Numbered from the stretch's first letter, positions 23,995 to 36,074 are shown. The stretch is DNA of 64,000 nucleotides from Chlamydomonas reinhardtii (GCF_000002595.2 NC_057009.1:2381346-2445345); one strand, 5' to 3'. Notes: generated from the sequence alone by a model not told the origin. Translations and numbers: made by a program.

Positions 23995-24348
23995 GGTAAC
24001 CCGGCTACATGTGTTGCCAAGGGTCTGTGAGGTGTTCCCAAGGACGGGTGGCAGGGGGGGACAACAGACTGGGGTGCAGGGGCAGCAACAGATAGATACG
24101 CCTTGGGCAAGGCATTGACGGGCCGCATGCGCCATACCCCATGCAGGTGCACACGCATATGCAGGCTCTTGGTTTACCAGGCCCTCATAACCCCGTGTTT
24201 ACACGTGCTCTGTATACAGCATGCTGCTGACTACATGTGCACCTAGCAGAGACGTTTGAGCACCATAGACTCCCTAACGACACTTGGCACGCAACACCTC
24301 TGCTGAAGCTCCTTTTCCTTAAACCCCAGCGCAACCCCTCCGCCAGTG
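23995..24348. promoter_or_regulatory. Divergent spacer, NEK kinase (-) / TGD1 (+)
   Basis: 354 bp between divergent start codons, with no convincing TATA box on either strand. It is likely to contain both promoters and 5' leaders. Confidence 0.4.
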
Positions 24349-27122
24349 ATGGCCCTTCAGGGCCTGGTTGGGCGGAGCCCAGCTTCAGCACTGCATCGAC
24401 GTCAGCTGTCGCCAGCACTGCTGCGGAGCGCAAGCTGCCGGCCGACGTGCTTGCCACACCAGCATCGGCAGGAGCCCCCCAGGGCAGCCAATTCGACGCT
24501 AGATGCTATCCAGCCTGAGCCCGATGACAAGGAGCTTCGTGAGGTGCTGCTCGTTGAGGCAGCTGGCACGCCAAGTGAGCGGCGCGACGGAGCATGAGCG
24601 TCGGATGCACGCAACGCCTGTCAACGCGTCTTGACTCTCTTTGGTTTTCCATGGGCTCATTACATTTGCTATATTGTGATTGCATTTAGGTATCCTGAAG
24701 AAGCTGCACGATGCGAAAGCACCGAAATGGCTCTTCCGGACGGTCGCCTGTATGGTGCTAGGCGGGCAAGTGGTGCTCCGAATCTTCAAGGGTAAGACGC
24801 AATACGTCCGAGGGGGAGGTCGCTGGCCTCCGGGTCGTCGGCACATACCCGGCCGGTCTTTCTCTGCGTGCGCACTCTACCCCGCCGCCTGAGGGCCTCG
24901 CGGCCCTCGCCGTGCCGCCTCTTTGCCGCGCCAAACACCACGCCTGTGCGTCAACCCACATCCCTGATGCGCGCGCTGGGACGCCCACCCGCCGCGACAG
25001 GCAACATCCATTGGAAGAACACGGCGGAGCAGCTGCGGCTGGTGGGGCCGGCGTCGCTGGGCGTGTCGCTGCTGACGGCGGGCTTTGTGGGTATGGTGTT
25101 CACCATCCAGGTGGGTGGGAGTCAACAATACGGGTGAGGATTCTCAAGTGGATGGGAGCTTACAAGGGCCAAATCCGAAGTGCGGGTGTGGGATCAGCCT
25201 AAAACCCTAAATCCCTCAGCACCGCCACTAGTTTCCACAGGCATGCACAAGTGTGTGCACTGGCGCCATACGCATACGCCTGCTCCACTCGTGTAAACAT
25301 CCACCACCACCACGTATTGCTCCTGCGCCACACACGTTGCTCCTGCGCCACACACGCATCGCTCCTGCCACGCCCGCAGTTTGTTCGTGAGTTCGCCAAG
25401 CTGGGCCTGACGCGCTCGGTGGGCGGTGTGCTGGCGCTGGCGCTGTCCCGCGAGCTGACGCCGGTGGTGACCGCCATCATCCTGGCGGGCCGCGTGGGGT
25501 CGGCCTTTGCGGCGGAGCTGGGGACCATGCAGGTGGGGGCGGGAGGGAGGGAGGGAGGGAGGGAGGGAGGGAGGGAGGGAGGGAGGGAGGCAGGCAGGCA
25601 GGCGCCTGCCATGGGCGGGGCGTAGTCATGCGGCCTGGGTGGCATGAGTAGCATATGGCTGAGTGAGTGCTGGTGCTTGGGCAGAGGGGGGAAGTTGCGG
25701 CGCGAGGTGGGCGGCTGGACCATGCACTCCGGGGCTAGACCGGCCGCCCTTGCTGGGCGCCCATGCAACCATGCCGCATGCACACGTTCTTGCAGAAATC
25801 GTCGCTGTCAATGGTGCTTCTTGATGCTTACAAATACGGCATACATAACCACATCTACGCATTGTCATGGCTGCACAGGTGTCGGAGCAGATGGACAGCC
25901 TGCGGGTGCTGTACACGGACCCGGTGGACTACCTGGTCACGCCGCGCGTGCTGGCCAGCATGATCGCGGGGCCCATCCTCAACGTGCTGTGCTTCCTCAT
26001 GGGTGCGCGGCGGCGTGTGGGAGAGGGATTGGGGAGGGGGAGGCGCGCGGGTGCGGGGCGGCGCGGTTGGCTGGCTGGGCTGGGGTGGGCTGGCCTGGGT
26101 GGGTGGGACGACGTGTGGGGCTGTGCGGAGCCGTGGGTGTATGCGGTTGCAGCGCATGCCACTACCGGTACACAAACCACACACCCACATACGACACATG
26201 AGGACATGCCCACGCGGCGCAGTCTGCACGCACGGTGTTGATCCCTATGAGAGTTCTCTAGAAACACACACACACACACACACACACATGTGGCCGTAAC
26301 TCTGCATCGCATACACTGTCCTACGCGTAATGTTTTCCTTGTGCTCTTTAACACACACACACACATACATGTGTACACAATTACACGCGCACGCAGGCAT
26401 GGGCGCTGCCGTGTTCCTGGCCGACATCGTGTACAACGTGCCCGCCAACGTCATCGTGGACAGCGCCCGCCGCGCGCTGACCTCCTACGACGTCATGACC
26501 AGCATGGTCAAGAGCTGGGTGTTCGGCACGGTGGTGGCCACGGTGAGGGGTGGGGGGGTAAGGGGTGGGGGGCTGCGCTGAGGAGTTGAGGCGGCGGGGC
26601 TGCAGGGCTGGGGAAGGGAGGAGGGGGAGCGCGGGTCGGAAGTCATGGACTGTGTGGAGGTGAGAGGCGAGATGCGGTGAAGGCGGCATGCCAGGAAAGG
26701 AACCATGACCGTTGACCTGACGCGGCCGGCCCGTGTACCCCAACTTGTGCGCATCTGCTCCTGTATGTGCCCTGCCCACACACACCACACGCACCGTGCA
26801 CACGCACGCCACGCGCCAGCTTTAAACGTCTTCCACTGCCACCTGCACACATACCGCAAATACGGTACACACATGACACACGCCAGAGCTTACCCTTGCC
26901 CCGTGCGCTTCCCCATGTGCTTTCTCCCAACCCATGCACGGCACATGTACGCCACAGATCAGCTGCGCCTGGGGCTTCACCACCAGCGGCGGCGCCAAGG
27001 GCGTGGGCGAGTCCACCACCAGTGCCGTGGTCATCTCGCTGGTCACCATCTTCATAGCGGACTTCTTCCTGTCCCTCGTGTTCTTCCAAGGACAGGGAGA
27101 CGCGCTCAAGCAGCTCAAATAA
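24349..27122 (+). CDS. TGD1: TGD1-like chloroplast inner-envelope ABC permease (MlaE family)
   Basis: Seven exons (24349-24538, 24690-24791, 25001-25110, 25380-25532, 25879-26002, 26397-26542, 26958-27122) splice in phase to 329 residues. The N-terminal ~50 residues ([20 protein letters not shown] onward) are Arg/Ser/Ala-rich, fitting a plastid transit peptide. The MlaE/TGD1 permease core contains [74 protein letters not shown] and [20 protein letters not shown]. Five or six hydrophobic segments are visible. In plants TGD1 works with TGD2 (substrate binding) and TGD3 (ATPase) to bring ER-derived lipids into the chloroplast. Length is close to Arabidopsis TGD1 (350). TGTAA at 27538-27542 ends the transcript. 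A (GGGA)n run begins just after the donor of exon 4. Confidence 0.93.
25538..25602. repeat. (GGGA)n microsatellite at the start of TGD1 intron 4
   Basis: About a dozen GGGA units followed by GGCA units begin within 10 bases of the splice donor at 25533. Confidence 0.9.
26306..26372 (+). repeat. CA-flanked short element, TGD1 intron 5
   Basis: Core with ATCGCATACACTGTC and TTGTGCTCTTTAACACAC, with CA runs on both sides. The same two blocks recur in an MSI4 intron at 40631-40680. Confidence 0.65.
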
Positions 27123-27707
27123 AGCAGGCTGGGTGGCGTTTGCATTGGTGTGCGGCGGGCTGTGGTTTGCGCAGGCGGGCTGGGTTGGGATGCGAGGAAG
27201 GGCCGGTGGCACGGGGGCACGGCGGGCAAGGGGATTGGAGGGGTAAGGGTGTCGAGGACGCATAGCGCGCACGTAGCGTAGTCGTTGGACTGCCGAAGTC
27301 ATGGAGACAGGAAGAGAACGGTGGCTACGGGGGCAGTCAGGCGGCGTGATGGATCAGGAGGAGGGGGGCCAGTAGGCTCTCGACGACTGCTGACGGCGTT
27401 TACATCCGGTGTACATGCAGGGTTGCTGCTTAAGACTCGGCACTAGATGAACCGTGCCGCGGTGTGGATGTGGCACTCGGTCGAGTTGGAGCAGGCGGCT
27501 TCGGCCGGTGGAGTGTACGGGTGCTCGCCAGGTGCTATGTAATCCTTATGACGGCATGACATGCTTCCAGGGCCTCAGTCTACCTGTGACGCCGGCCGGA
27601 GTTCCGTGGGCGTTCACGCACCGCAGTATCCTGTGTGGCGGGCACTGGCTTGGGCAACTGGCTGTGGCGCTGGGCAGGCGCTAACATGGTGGTGCCGCCA
27701 AGGGGGT

Positions 27708-27741
27708 GGGGTGGGGTGGGGTGGGGTGGGGTGGGGTGGGG
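27708..27741 (+). repeat. (GGGGT)n run
   Basis: Five to six tandem GGGGT units, able in principle to form a G-quadruplex on the plus strand. Confidence 0.9.
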
Positions 27742-28251
27742 GTTAAGTTGCCAGACTCGACCCCCCAAAATTCGTGGTAGTCCCCTACGGCCCGACAACT
27801 GACAACCGTCGAGCGAAACCACCTCAAAAGGGGTGCTCTTCCCTGGCTCTACTTTCCATTTGCTGCTGAATCGGTGTCAATGTATTCTCTTGCCAGGCTA
27901 AATCGCGCTGAGCCATTCAGGGCCTTCCACACGACTTGGACACGCGGTTCCAGTGGCAGGGCCACCCCACCCGGCGCGAGGACAACATTTCACGCTCGGT
28001 CGTGTCCATGCACACACATTATGAGCCAGCAGCGTATTACCAGCGCATGCTCCCGCGAATCAGCTTGGGGGCCCTGGCATCCTAGTGCACTGTGCACCCG
28101 TGCCGACAAGCCTTGAATGGAGGAGGAGCGCGGCGGCACCGCCTGAGAAGCGGCACCGGCGCGCAGGGGGAGACCTGCCCATGTCTGGCTTGCGGTCTTT
28201 GCTGGCCAGCATAGCATAGCATGTAAGCATGTACTCTACTCGTATCACCGC

Positions 28252-28323
28252 CTCCAGCCTTCCACCGCTGCAAACCCTGTTGCTCAACTCCAGCCTTCCA
28301 CCGCTGCAAACCCTGTTGCTCAA
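28252..28323. repeat. 36-bp perfect tandem duplication
   Basis: Positions 28252-28287 and 28288-28323 are identical, so the duplication is young. Confidence 0.93.
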
Positions 28324-28572
28324 ACTCAACTAACGTGCTGCGCTTCTTCATTACGGATCCAGGGTCCAGCCGGCGCTCTCCACGCCTCTACGTTTCTCCG
28401 CAATCCAATGCCGTCATGCATGGTGAACAATCACAGCGTGAAGTGTGCACTGCTTTGTGTTGTGTCAAATGGCATGAATGCTAGAATGCTATGCACGTGC
28501 ACGAAGAATGACTGCTATTGAGAGCATGAACGGCAGCAGGCTACCCGGCGGCCCTGAACGTTATGAACCTGC

Positions 28573-31389
28573 CTATCTGTCTGCCTGCTTTCCTACTAGC
28601 CGCCTGTTGCCCAGCAGCAATGCCAGCTGGGCCACCTCCATCTCTTGCTCCCGCGGCGTGCCATCCAGCCGAGAGCCGCCGAAGTCCAACAGCACGCAAC
28701 GCAGCACCTCGCCTACCTGTGCCTCCTCCTGCTGCGCCGCCTGCTGGCCCACGCCTTCGCCGCTGCTTCCTCCACCGCCGCCTCCCGACGACGAATTCAC
28801 CACCAGCAGGATATTCTCCAGCCGGATGTCACCGTGGCAGGTGCTGGAGCACGGACGCCTGTCGGGCAGCTTCTCAAGCCTGCGCTGCCTGGTGATGGAG
28901 CTGGTGGAGGGCAGCCGGCGCCTGTCCGACGTCCGCTCCGAGCGGTGGATGGCCGCTGCCGGACCCGGTCGCGAGCGCGGCTGTCGCTGCTCTGCGCGAG
29001 GCGCACAAGGCCGTCCCGGGCTTTCTGCATGCCACACATGTCAGCACGTACACAGCACGGCGAAAACACGTCATGCGCGGCACAGCCAGTCCAGTCACTC
29101 CACCCGAAGTCCCCCAGGCCCCCCAGGCCCCAGGCCTCCCAGACCCCATGCCGACAGCCACCTGCAGCTCATACTCACTCGGGGCACCCAGTAGCCTTGC
29201 AGCTGTGACAGCGCCCGGTAGGCCCCGACCTCCCGCGCATACGCGGTCGCCTGCACGGGCTCCCAGCAGCAGTATGCCTTGATCGCCACGCGCTGCCAGC
29301 AGGTGCCGCCGGCAGCGCCGCCGCGTAAGCAGAATTCGCCAACAAAGACGGTACCGTCACGGCCATGGGACAGCACAGCATCAAACAGCAGCTGCGCCAC
29401 CGCCGCCTGCTCCGGCGCCGCCGCCGTGGCAGGTCCGCTGGCTGGGCCGCTGCCGCCACTGCTTTCTCCTGCTGCTGCAGGCGCTCCGCCGCCAGCATCT
29501 GCATCTGCTTCAGCAGCCCGTGGCAGCGGCGGCCCACATGAGCGCTTGGCCTGCAGGTCCAACGACGTCACGTCTTGCGCGCCATCGCCAGGCAATACCC
29601 TGCCGCCGCCACTGCCGCCGCCATTGCTACACCGCCGCCGCTTCTGCTGCAGCCGCTGTGGCGGAGCCGGGTACTCCGCCGACAATGCAAATTGGAGCGC
29701 CTGCTGCTGCAGCCACGACAGCGCGCGCAGCAACGTGACGGAACCGGCGTCGGTGGCCAGGAACGGCCGCGACACGTACATGCGGCGCCGGTTCCAGGCC
29801 GGCACGTGCACCAGCCAGGCGGCGCCCCAGCATGTGAGCACGCCGTGGCACAGGCCCAGCGCGAGTAGCTTTGTGAACACCTTTACAACACGCGGGCAAG
29901 GTAGGAGCGAAGAAGTGCGCACGTAAGAGATTGCGGATGCAGAGATACATGGCGGGGCAATGCAAGCGAGTTTTTCTCAAGCTCGCAAGTAGCACTATTG
30001 CCAGCATGTCCTCAATCGTACAAGTGCGCATGCATGCACGTGGTATGTACGAGGTAAACCAATATCAAGGGCAGGTGTCTACAGATATCTAGCTAGCAGG
30101 CCTCACATTATTGACGAGTGTTGCGGAACTAATGCGTACGCAGACCAGAGCGGAAGGCGGAGTGGCTCACAATGCTGACCTTTGCAAGCATGGGCTGCAC
30201 CCGTTGCCCATGCGTCGGAAGCCCTCGCATCTCGAGCTTGTACGACTCCACCAGGTCCACAGGCTCGCCCTCCGGAGGCGCGCCTGGTGTCACCACCATG
30301 AGCGCGGCAAGGTGCTTGACCTCAACCAGCAGCGCCGGCCGACTGGGCTCCCGGCCGCCCCTCCGCAGCACGAGCACCAGGTCAGGCCGGAGCCTCGTGC
30401 TGCTGTTGCTGCTGTCATGGGTAGAGCCAGCATCGCCACCGCCTTCTCCCGCAGCACCAGCAGCGGTGCCGACGCTGGCACCGCCCGCCCCCGCAGCGCC
30501 GGCGCCGCCCGCCGTTCCCACGGCGCCGGCAGCCGCTGAAGACTGCTCCTCCTCTTCCTCGACAAGACAACTCGCTCCTGCTCCCAGATTGCGTGCCAGC
30601 CCGGCTGCAGGTGCGAGCTGCGCTGCGCCAGGTGCTCCAGCACCCGCTTGCAGATGTAGCCACTGAACGCTGTCTGCACGGCTGCTTCACTCGTGAGCGT
30701 CGCGACGTCTTCCTCACCGAGGGGATAGCGTCCTGTGCGAGTTGGTTGTAACAAGGCGTAAAGGTACGCTGGGTCCAGAGGAGTTGTACTGTACGAGCAT
30801 AGGTGATACGCCTTCAAGCGACTGGGGCCGCACGCGTGTACGCGCGGCCCGCCGCCGCACGCCGGCACACACAGCCCAACCACACAACGCGCACACATGC
30901 CTGCAAGCAACTGGAAACGACCAATCAAACTTCAATGTAAATCATTGGTACAGCAGCCATGTACGGAAGCAATGGCACGTACACCAGCCACCCCGTCGGT
31001 AACGCACCACCCCTGCAAACAACTAAGGGGCGTTTCCATGCCCGCCGCAGGCACGCATCCACAGCACGCACCCGCGGCCTGCCCAAAAGCAAGCAAACGC
31101 ACAAACGTTTGACGTTGGCGTCAAACTCGCCCTCCCGCGGGTGCTTCGCGATGGCGGCTTCAAGAGTCTCACGGCCCTCACCGCCAACCCCATCATGGTT
31201 GTCATCGTCGTCCGCGGGGTCCCCTTGCGCGAACCGCCAGCACAGCACGTTGTCAGGCAACGCATAGCCCGTCGGCATTCTGGTGGTCGCACTGGGTGCC
31301 CCGTGTACTGGCGCTCCTGGTGGGTGCGCGAGCATCGCCACCAGGTCTGCAACGGCACGCAAACACGTAAGCAACTGCTGGGTCAACAC
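28573..31389 (-). pseudogene. Decayed nuclease/protein-kinase-like gene with an inverted internal segment
   Basis: Minus-strand coding pieces follow in order. They are an N-terminal part (ALPDNVLCWRFAQGD, about 31150-31270), GEEDVATLTSEAAVQTAFSG (about 30700), and a nuclease-like stretch RPDLVLVL...LLVEVKHLAAL with a PD-(D/E)xK pattern (about 30270-30370). Next come LGLCHGVLTCWGAAWLVHVP (about 29800), the kinase N-lobe WQRVAIKAY with YAREVGAYRALSQLQGYWVP (about 29170-29300), the catalytic-loop-like HGDIRLENILLV (about 28800-28840), and VLLDFGGSRLDG (about 28690). The expected hinge between the lobes is absent from the minus strand. It is found on the plus strand at 28841-29033 (VLEHGRLSGS, CLVMELVEG, ALREAHKAVPGFLH). 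The pieces do not stay open in one frame, so the gene looks broken. It resembles kinase-like genes with an N-terminal nuclease-type domain found in algae and fungi; exact family and original role are unknown. Confidence 0.6.
28834..29035 (+). other. Inverted segment carrying the kinase hinge region
   Basis: Plus-strand kinase-like sequence sits inside an otherwise minus-strand gene. It is bounded by the 6-base inverted repeat GTGGCA (28834-28839) and TGCCAC (29030-29035). See findings. Confidence 0.6.
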
Positions 31390-31714
31390 GTGTGCTTTCC
31401 AACACTGCGGAGAAATAAGTGCGGATTCAACTGACGAACAGGTAGAAGTGCCGCCGGAGGTCCCCTGGGCTTATGAGCGCCCATCTCCATGCACCGAATC
31501 CCCCCGCCGGCACCGTCGCGTCCATTTGGCTACGTGCAGGTGGGTACAACAATCGATTGTGTAGCGCTGCTATAAATAACGGCACTGAACGCTCCAGCTG
31601 CAAGCGATGTGCACACACCGTGCCCCAGCCATCGCAGTCAGCGAACCCCGCCTACCTGCGACCTTACCCAGCCGTCCTTCCCCTGCGCCAGCCCAATCCC
31701 ATGTGTTTGATGGT
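31390..31714. other. Spacer between the decayed gene and H2B
   Basis: 325 bp lacking any recognisable coding domain. It would include the former promoter of the decayed gene and the distal flank of the H2B terminator. Confidence 0.35.
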
Positions 31715-31730
31715 GGTGTTAAGAAACACC
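31715..31730 (-). terminator. Histone 3' hairpin of H2B (cluster 2), variant loop
   Basis: Minus-strand GGTGTTTCTTAACACC: stem conserved, loop TCTT instead of TCTC, 47 nt after the stop. Confidence 0.9.
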
Positions 31731-31777
31731 GAGTTTTGTTGAGAGGGTTGAAGAGAAGGTCCAGCCCCGGAGCGCAT

Positions 31778-32239
31778 TTAGCCCGAGGTGAACTTGGTCA
31801 CGGCCTTGGTGCCCTCCGACACCGCATGCTTGGCCAGCTCGCCGGGCAGCACCAGGCGCACGGCGGTCTGGATCTCGCGGGAGGTCACGGTGGGCTTCTT
31901 GTTGTAGCGGCTCAGCTTGGAGGCCTCGGTGGCCACCTTCTCAAAGATGTCGTTGATGAAGCTGTTCATGATGGACATGGCCTTGCTGCTGATGCCGGTG
32001 TCGGGGTGCACCTGCTTGAGCACCTTGTAGATGTACAGCTTGTAGGTCTCCACGGCGCTCTTCTTCTTCTTCTTGTCCTTCTTCTCGCCGTCGCCCTTGG
32101 GTTCCTTGGCAGTCTTCTTGGAGGGCTCCTTCTTGGCCTTCTTGGCGGCCTTCTCAGCCTTGGGCTTGGCCTCAGCCTTGGCAGGTGCCTCGGCGCCGGC
32201 CTCGGCGGTCGCGGGCTTCTCGTCCTTCTTGGGGGCCAT
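31778..32239 (-). CDS. H2B: Histone H2B (cluster 2)
   Basis: Intronless 153-residue H2B, ATG at 32237-32239. It has the same Lys/Ala-rich tail and fold as the cluster 1 copy, with one difference in the tail (KKTAKEPKG). It is divergent from H2A with 284 bp between start codons. The pair is in the reverse orientation relative to cluster 1, so the second quartet is not a simple copy of the first. The histone hairpin follows. Confidence 0.98.
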   Translation of the reverse strand: MAPKKDEKPATAEAGAEAPAKAEAKPKAEKAAKKAKKEPSKKTAKEPKGDGEKKDKKKKKSAVETYKLYIYKVLKQVHPDTGISSKAMSIMNSFINDIFEKVATEASKLSRYNKKPTVTSREIQTAVRLVLPGELAKHAVSEGTKAVTKFTSG

Positions 32240-32523
32240 TTTGATAGAGATGTTGATGCGGCAAAGGTACTGAGTGTATTGGGATAGGCAGCGATGGAAG
32301 CGAAAGGCTATTTGAGGGCGCGATGGGGCGAGCCGGGTGGCCAGGGTGAGGATGGCGGTTGTTTGACCAACTGACACTTCGCGTTGACTGGTGGCCAGGC
32401 CGAGCCGCTTTGCTTTTGGGCCAGCTGCATATAAACACAAGGGCCCCTTGTTGTAGACATACATCGCTTTCAACACATACACATAGCCCTCTTATCTCGT
32501 TCAAGAACCCCCAACTCGATACA
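32240..32523. promoter_or_regulatory. Divergent H2B-H2A promoter (cluster 2)
   Basis: Contains a minus-strand CAAATAG (32308-32314) for H2B and a TATAAA (32430-32435) for H2A. It also carries an almost intact GGTTG...CAAC inverted repeat near 32358-32372. The spacer is largely an inverted version of 15891-16177. Confidence 0.7.
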
Positions 32524-32916
32524 ATGGCTGGTCGCGGCAAGGGCAAGACCTCGGGCAAGAAGGCCGTGAGCCGCAGCGCCAAGGCCGGCCTGCAGTTCCC
32601 TGTGGGCCGCATTGCGCGCTACCTGAAGAAGGGCAAGTACGCCGAGCGCATCGGTGCCGGCGCACCCGTGTACCTGGCCGCCGTGCTGGAGTACCTGACC
32701 GCTGAGGTGCTGGAGCTGGCCGGCAACGCCGCGCGCGACAACAAGAAGAACCGCATCGTGCCCCGCCACATCCAGCTGGCCATCCGCAACGATGAGGAGC
32801 TGGGCAAGCTGCTGGGCGAGGTGACCATCGCGTCCGGCGGTGTGCTGCCCAACATCCACGCCGTGCTGCTGCCCAAGAAGACCAAGGGCGGCAAGGGCAG
32901 CGAGGAGGCCGCCTAA
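32524..32916 (+). CDS. H2A: Histone H2A (cluster 2)
   Basis: Intronless 130-residue frame starting [20 protein letters not shown], with the same fold as the cluster 1 H2A up to PKKTKGGK. After that it ends KGSEEAA rather than KAEDGSAAV, and is two residues shorter. It is canonical H2A, without an SQ(E/D) motif. The hairpin lies only 35 nt beyond the stop at 32952-32967, the shortest stop-to-hairpin spacing of the eight genes. Confidence 0.97.
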   Translation: MAGRGKGKTSGKKAVSRSAKAGLQFPVGRIARYLKKGKYAERIGAGAPVYLAAVLEYLTAEVLELAGNAARDNKKNRIVPRHIQLAIRNDEELGKLLGEVTIASGGVLPNIHAVLLPKKTKGGKGSEEAA

Positions 32917-32951
32917 AACGCCTGACCTCAAACTCGCCTGACAACAAACTC

Positions 32952-32967
32952 GGTGTTTCTCAACACC
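32952..32967 (+). terminator. Histone 3' hairpin of H2A (cluster 2)
   Basis: GGTGTTTCTCAACACC with the usual AACTC and ACC flanks. Confidence 0.93.
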
Positions 32968-34157
32968 ACCACATTTGGTATTGACTTGGGTGTGGGGGTT
33001 GGCTAGGGCAAGACACGTGGAAAGGGAGCCCGCGTGTTGGAGGGGCGACAGGTGGGATCTGCGGTGGTGACGTGCGGTCCCTTGTCAGGCAGTCGGTGTT
33101 GGCGAACTTGCCGGTGCTTGGATGGCGTGCAGGTGGGCCGGTCAGGTATGGCTCGCGCACCGGATAGAAATCTGGCACTTTGTCGAGGGGGGGAGGAAAC
33201 AAAGTGCCATGCCGCGAAGTCCCCTGGCAGGCTGAGACGCCTCTTGAGGGGACGACCGCACGGGATGACCGAGTGACCGACACCCCCCCCCCCCAAAACG
33301 GACAGTGCCTTGTTCAGGGGTGAAGACCCCTCCATTCAAGACCAAAGTGGTGCCAATCGACTCCTCTATCACGCTGTGCCATGGCGATCCTGTTCTAAGA
33401 CATCGGTCACACGCCCCATTCTATCTTTCACGTTCGCTCAACAATACAATCATGTGTTTCTTAACGCCACCCCTTTCTTCCAGGTCGAAGGGCGGGGTTT
33501 CGGGTGGGCCAGGTTCGGGGCTGGGAATATCTGAAGTAGCTGGTGGAGTCGGGTTTCATGAAGGAATCCGTTGTACCTTCCTCCACAAGCTAGGCTTGCA
33601 GCAGGAATCCCAATTGATGGCGTCCGCTACAACGGATGCCAGGTGTATGCCACGTAACATGTGGCATGCACTGATGCACGGGCCGGTGGGGTGGTGACAT
33701 CAAAGGCGAGAGGACAGTGAGTAGAATGTAGACGTGTGCGGCGGCATGTGTCCCGTCATCACCCTGGCCCCTTGCCACGCCACGAAGGCTGTTGCGTCAT
33801 ATGCGACATCACGCTGACCGGTCGTTTGTCAGAGGGAGGGAGAGGGCAGGTAGGTAGGCCGCACAGCTGCAACAAACACCCAACCTTGGCAACGCCAGGT
33901 GCACGAGCTCTCAAAGCAACCGGACAAGCCGAGCCTGCGCTCCATCTTGCATAGACCCTGTTCCTTGCGCTTACGGTATTCCGTGCGGCAGGTTCAAACA
34001 CACACAGACTGTTGTGCACAACCATCGTGCGCAACCCGGGAGCGCGTATACCACCCTTGCACCCTGACCCCAATTATGACCACGCATGGGGCACGGACGT
34101 CCACACCCTCCCCAGATCGCATTCGTGAACACAAAGACACCGTCGCATTGTACAGGT
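32968..34157. other. Spacer between H2A and H3 of cluster 2
   Basis: 1.19 kb with no recognised gene. It contains an imperfect copy of the histone hairpin at 33453-33468. Short open frames show no domain. Confidence 0.45.
33453..33468 (+). other. Degenerate histone-type hairpin without a histone gene
   Basis: TGTGTTTCTTAACGCC differs from the GGTGTTTCTTAACACC form at two positions, leaving a 5-bp stem with one G-T pair. It is followed by AC, as in the real hairpins. No histone frame lies upstream. Confidence 0.45.
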
Positions 34158-34173
34158 GGTGTTGAGAAACACC
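34158..34173 (-). terminator. Histone 3' hairpin of H3 (cluster 2)
   Basis: Minus-strand GGTGTTTCTCAACACC, 51 nt after the H3 stop. Confidence 0.93.
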
Positions 34174-34224
34174 GAGTTTTTGGGGAAAGAGCAGCCCAGG
34201 CCGTAGGCCCAGACGGCAGGACGC

Positions 34225-35210
<986 letters not shown>

Positions 35211-35313
35211 GCGGCTTTCACGCTGCTGCTGCCAAGCTCAGGCGGCAGCCCTGGGAGGCAAGGCACCGTGTCTTGCCCCTTCCCCCAGGCTGCCTGCCTC
35301 TCCATCCAAACTC

Positions 35314-35329
35314 GGTGTTTCTCAACACC
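35314..35329 (+). terminator. Histone 3' hairpin of H4 (cluster 2)
   Basis: GGTGTTTCTCAACACC with AACTC and ACC flanks. Confidence 0.93.
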
Positions 35330-36074
35330 ACCTTATGCTTGGTTATGGGGTCGCGACGGAACCAAATTACACTGATTCTTACAGCGAACGTGGTGAAAGG
35401 CAGTTCTAGGCAGTGTTCATTGGAGGTCTCTGGTCGTATTGGATGCACCCATACAGGGATAACGTGTGTACCGTACATAGTCCGAGCTGTTGTAGGCTCA
35501 CCCACCCCACCGTCCAGCACCCCATGCGCCCCATCGTCCAGCAGTCCACAAGGCCACACCACAGCACGCCCCCAACGCCCCGTTCTGGGTCCTACTGTGC
35601 CAGCCATACCGTGTCAAGCCACTGCCCCAGGCAACCAACAACAACAAAAGCGCACAGCCTCAACATTATTGCAGCAACACGCACGTCTGTCACCACGCCA
35701 TGCGGACCTGCCTTGCTCACACCACCTGTCAAGAAGCAACCCAGCAATTCGTGCATGACGGCGCGCCATCATGCCGCCTCGCTCTTTGCATCCTTGCCCT
35801 TGCCGCCCCCTGCCGCCGCGGAGGGCGCCTTGGCGTCCGGCCCTCCCGCCGCCCCGGTATTGCCGTGCAGGATGAACTGCCTGTGGGGGCCGGTGCGAGC
35901 GTGCAACTGCACTGTTAGGCACCTTTGCTACTGGAGTTAGAATTCACTGGGAGCACAGGCTCCCCACCGCTCCTAAGCGCGCTCGTCAGGCCATGCTGCC
36001 GCATGTGACCCGCCCGATCCGCTGTGATCACCGCTGCCTCTCAGTCCCATATACGCATCCAGCCCGCATGCACC
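35330..36074. other. MSI4 3' UTR and spacer
   Basis: Non-coding region between H4 (+) and the WD40 gene (-), which converge here. Minus-strand TGTAA signals (TTACA) lie at 35367-35371 and 35379-35383, close behind the H4 hairpin. They would give the WD40 transcript a ~0.7-kb 3' UTR. Confidence 0.45.

Larger units (their letters stand above)
27123..28572. other. TGD1 3' UTR and intergenic region with two repeats
   Basis: Non-coding stretch. It contains the TGD1 polyadenylation signal (27538-27542), a (GGGGT)n run at 27708-27741, and a perfect 36-bp tandem duplication at 28252-28323. No gene is recognised. Confidence 0.5.

Noticed and set aside
24237-24518. Alternative upstream start for TGD1 in another frame
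   Set aside because: Only the frame from 24349 joins in phase to the next exon and gives a plausible transit peptide.
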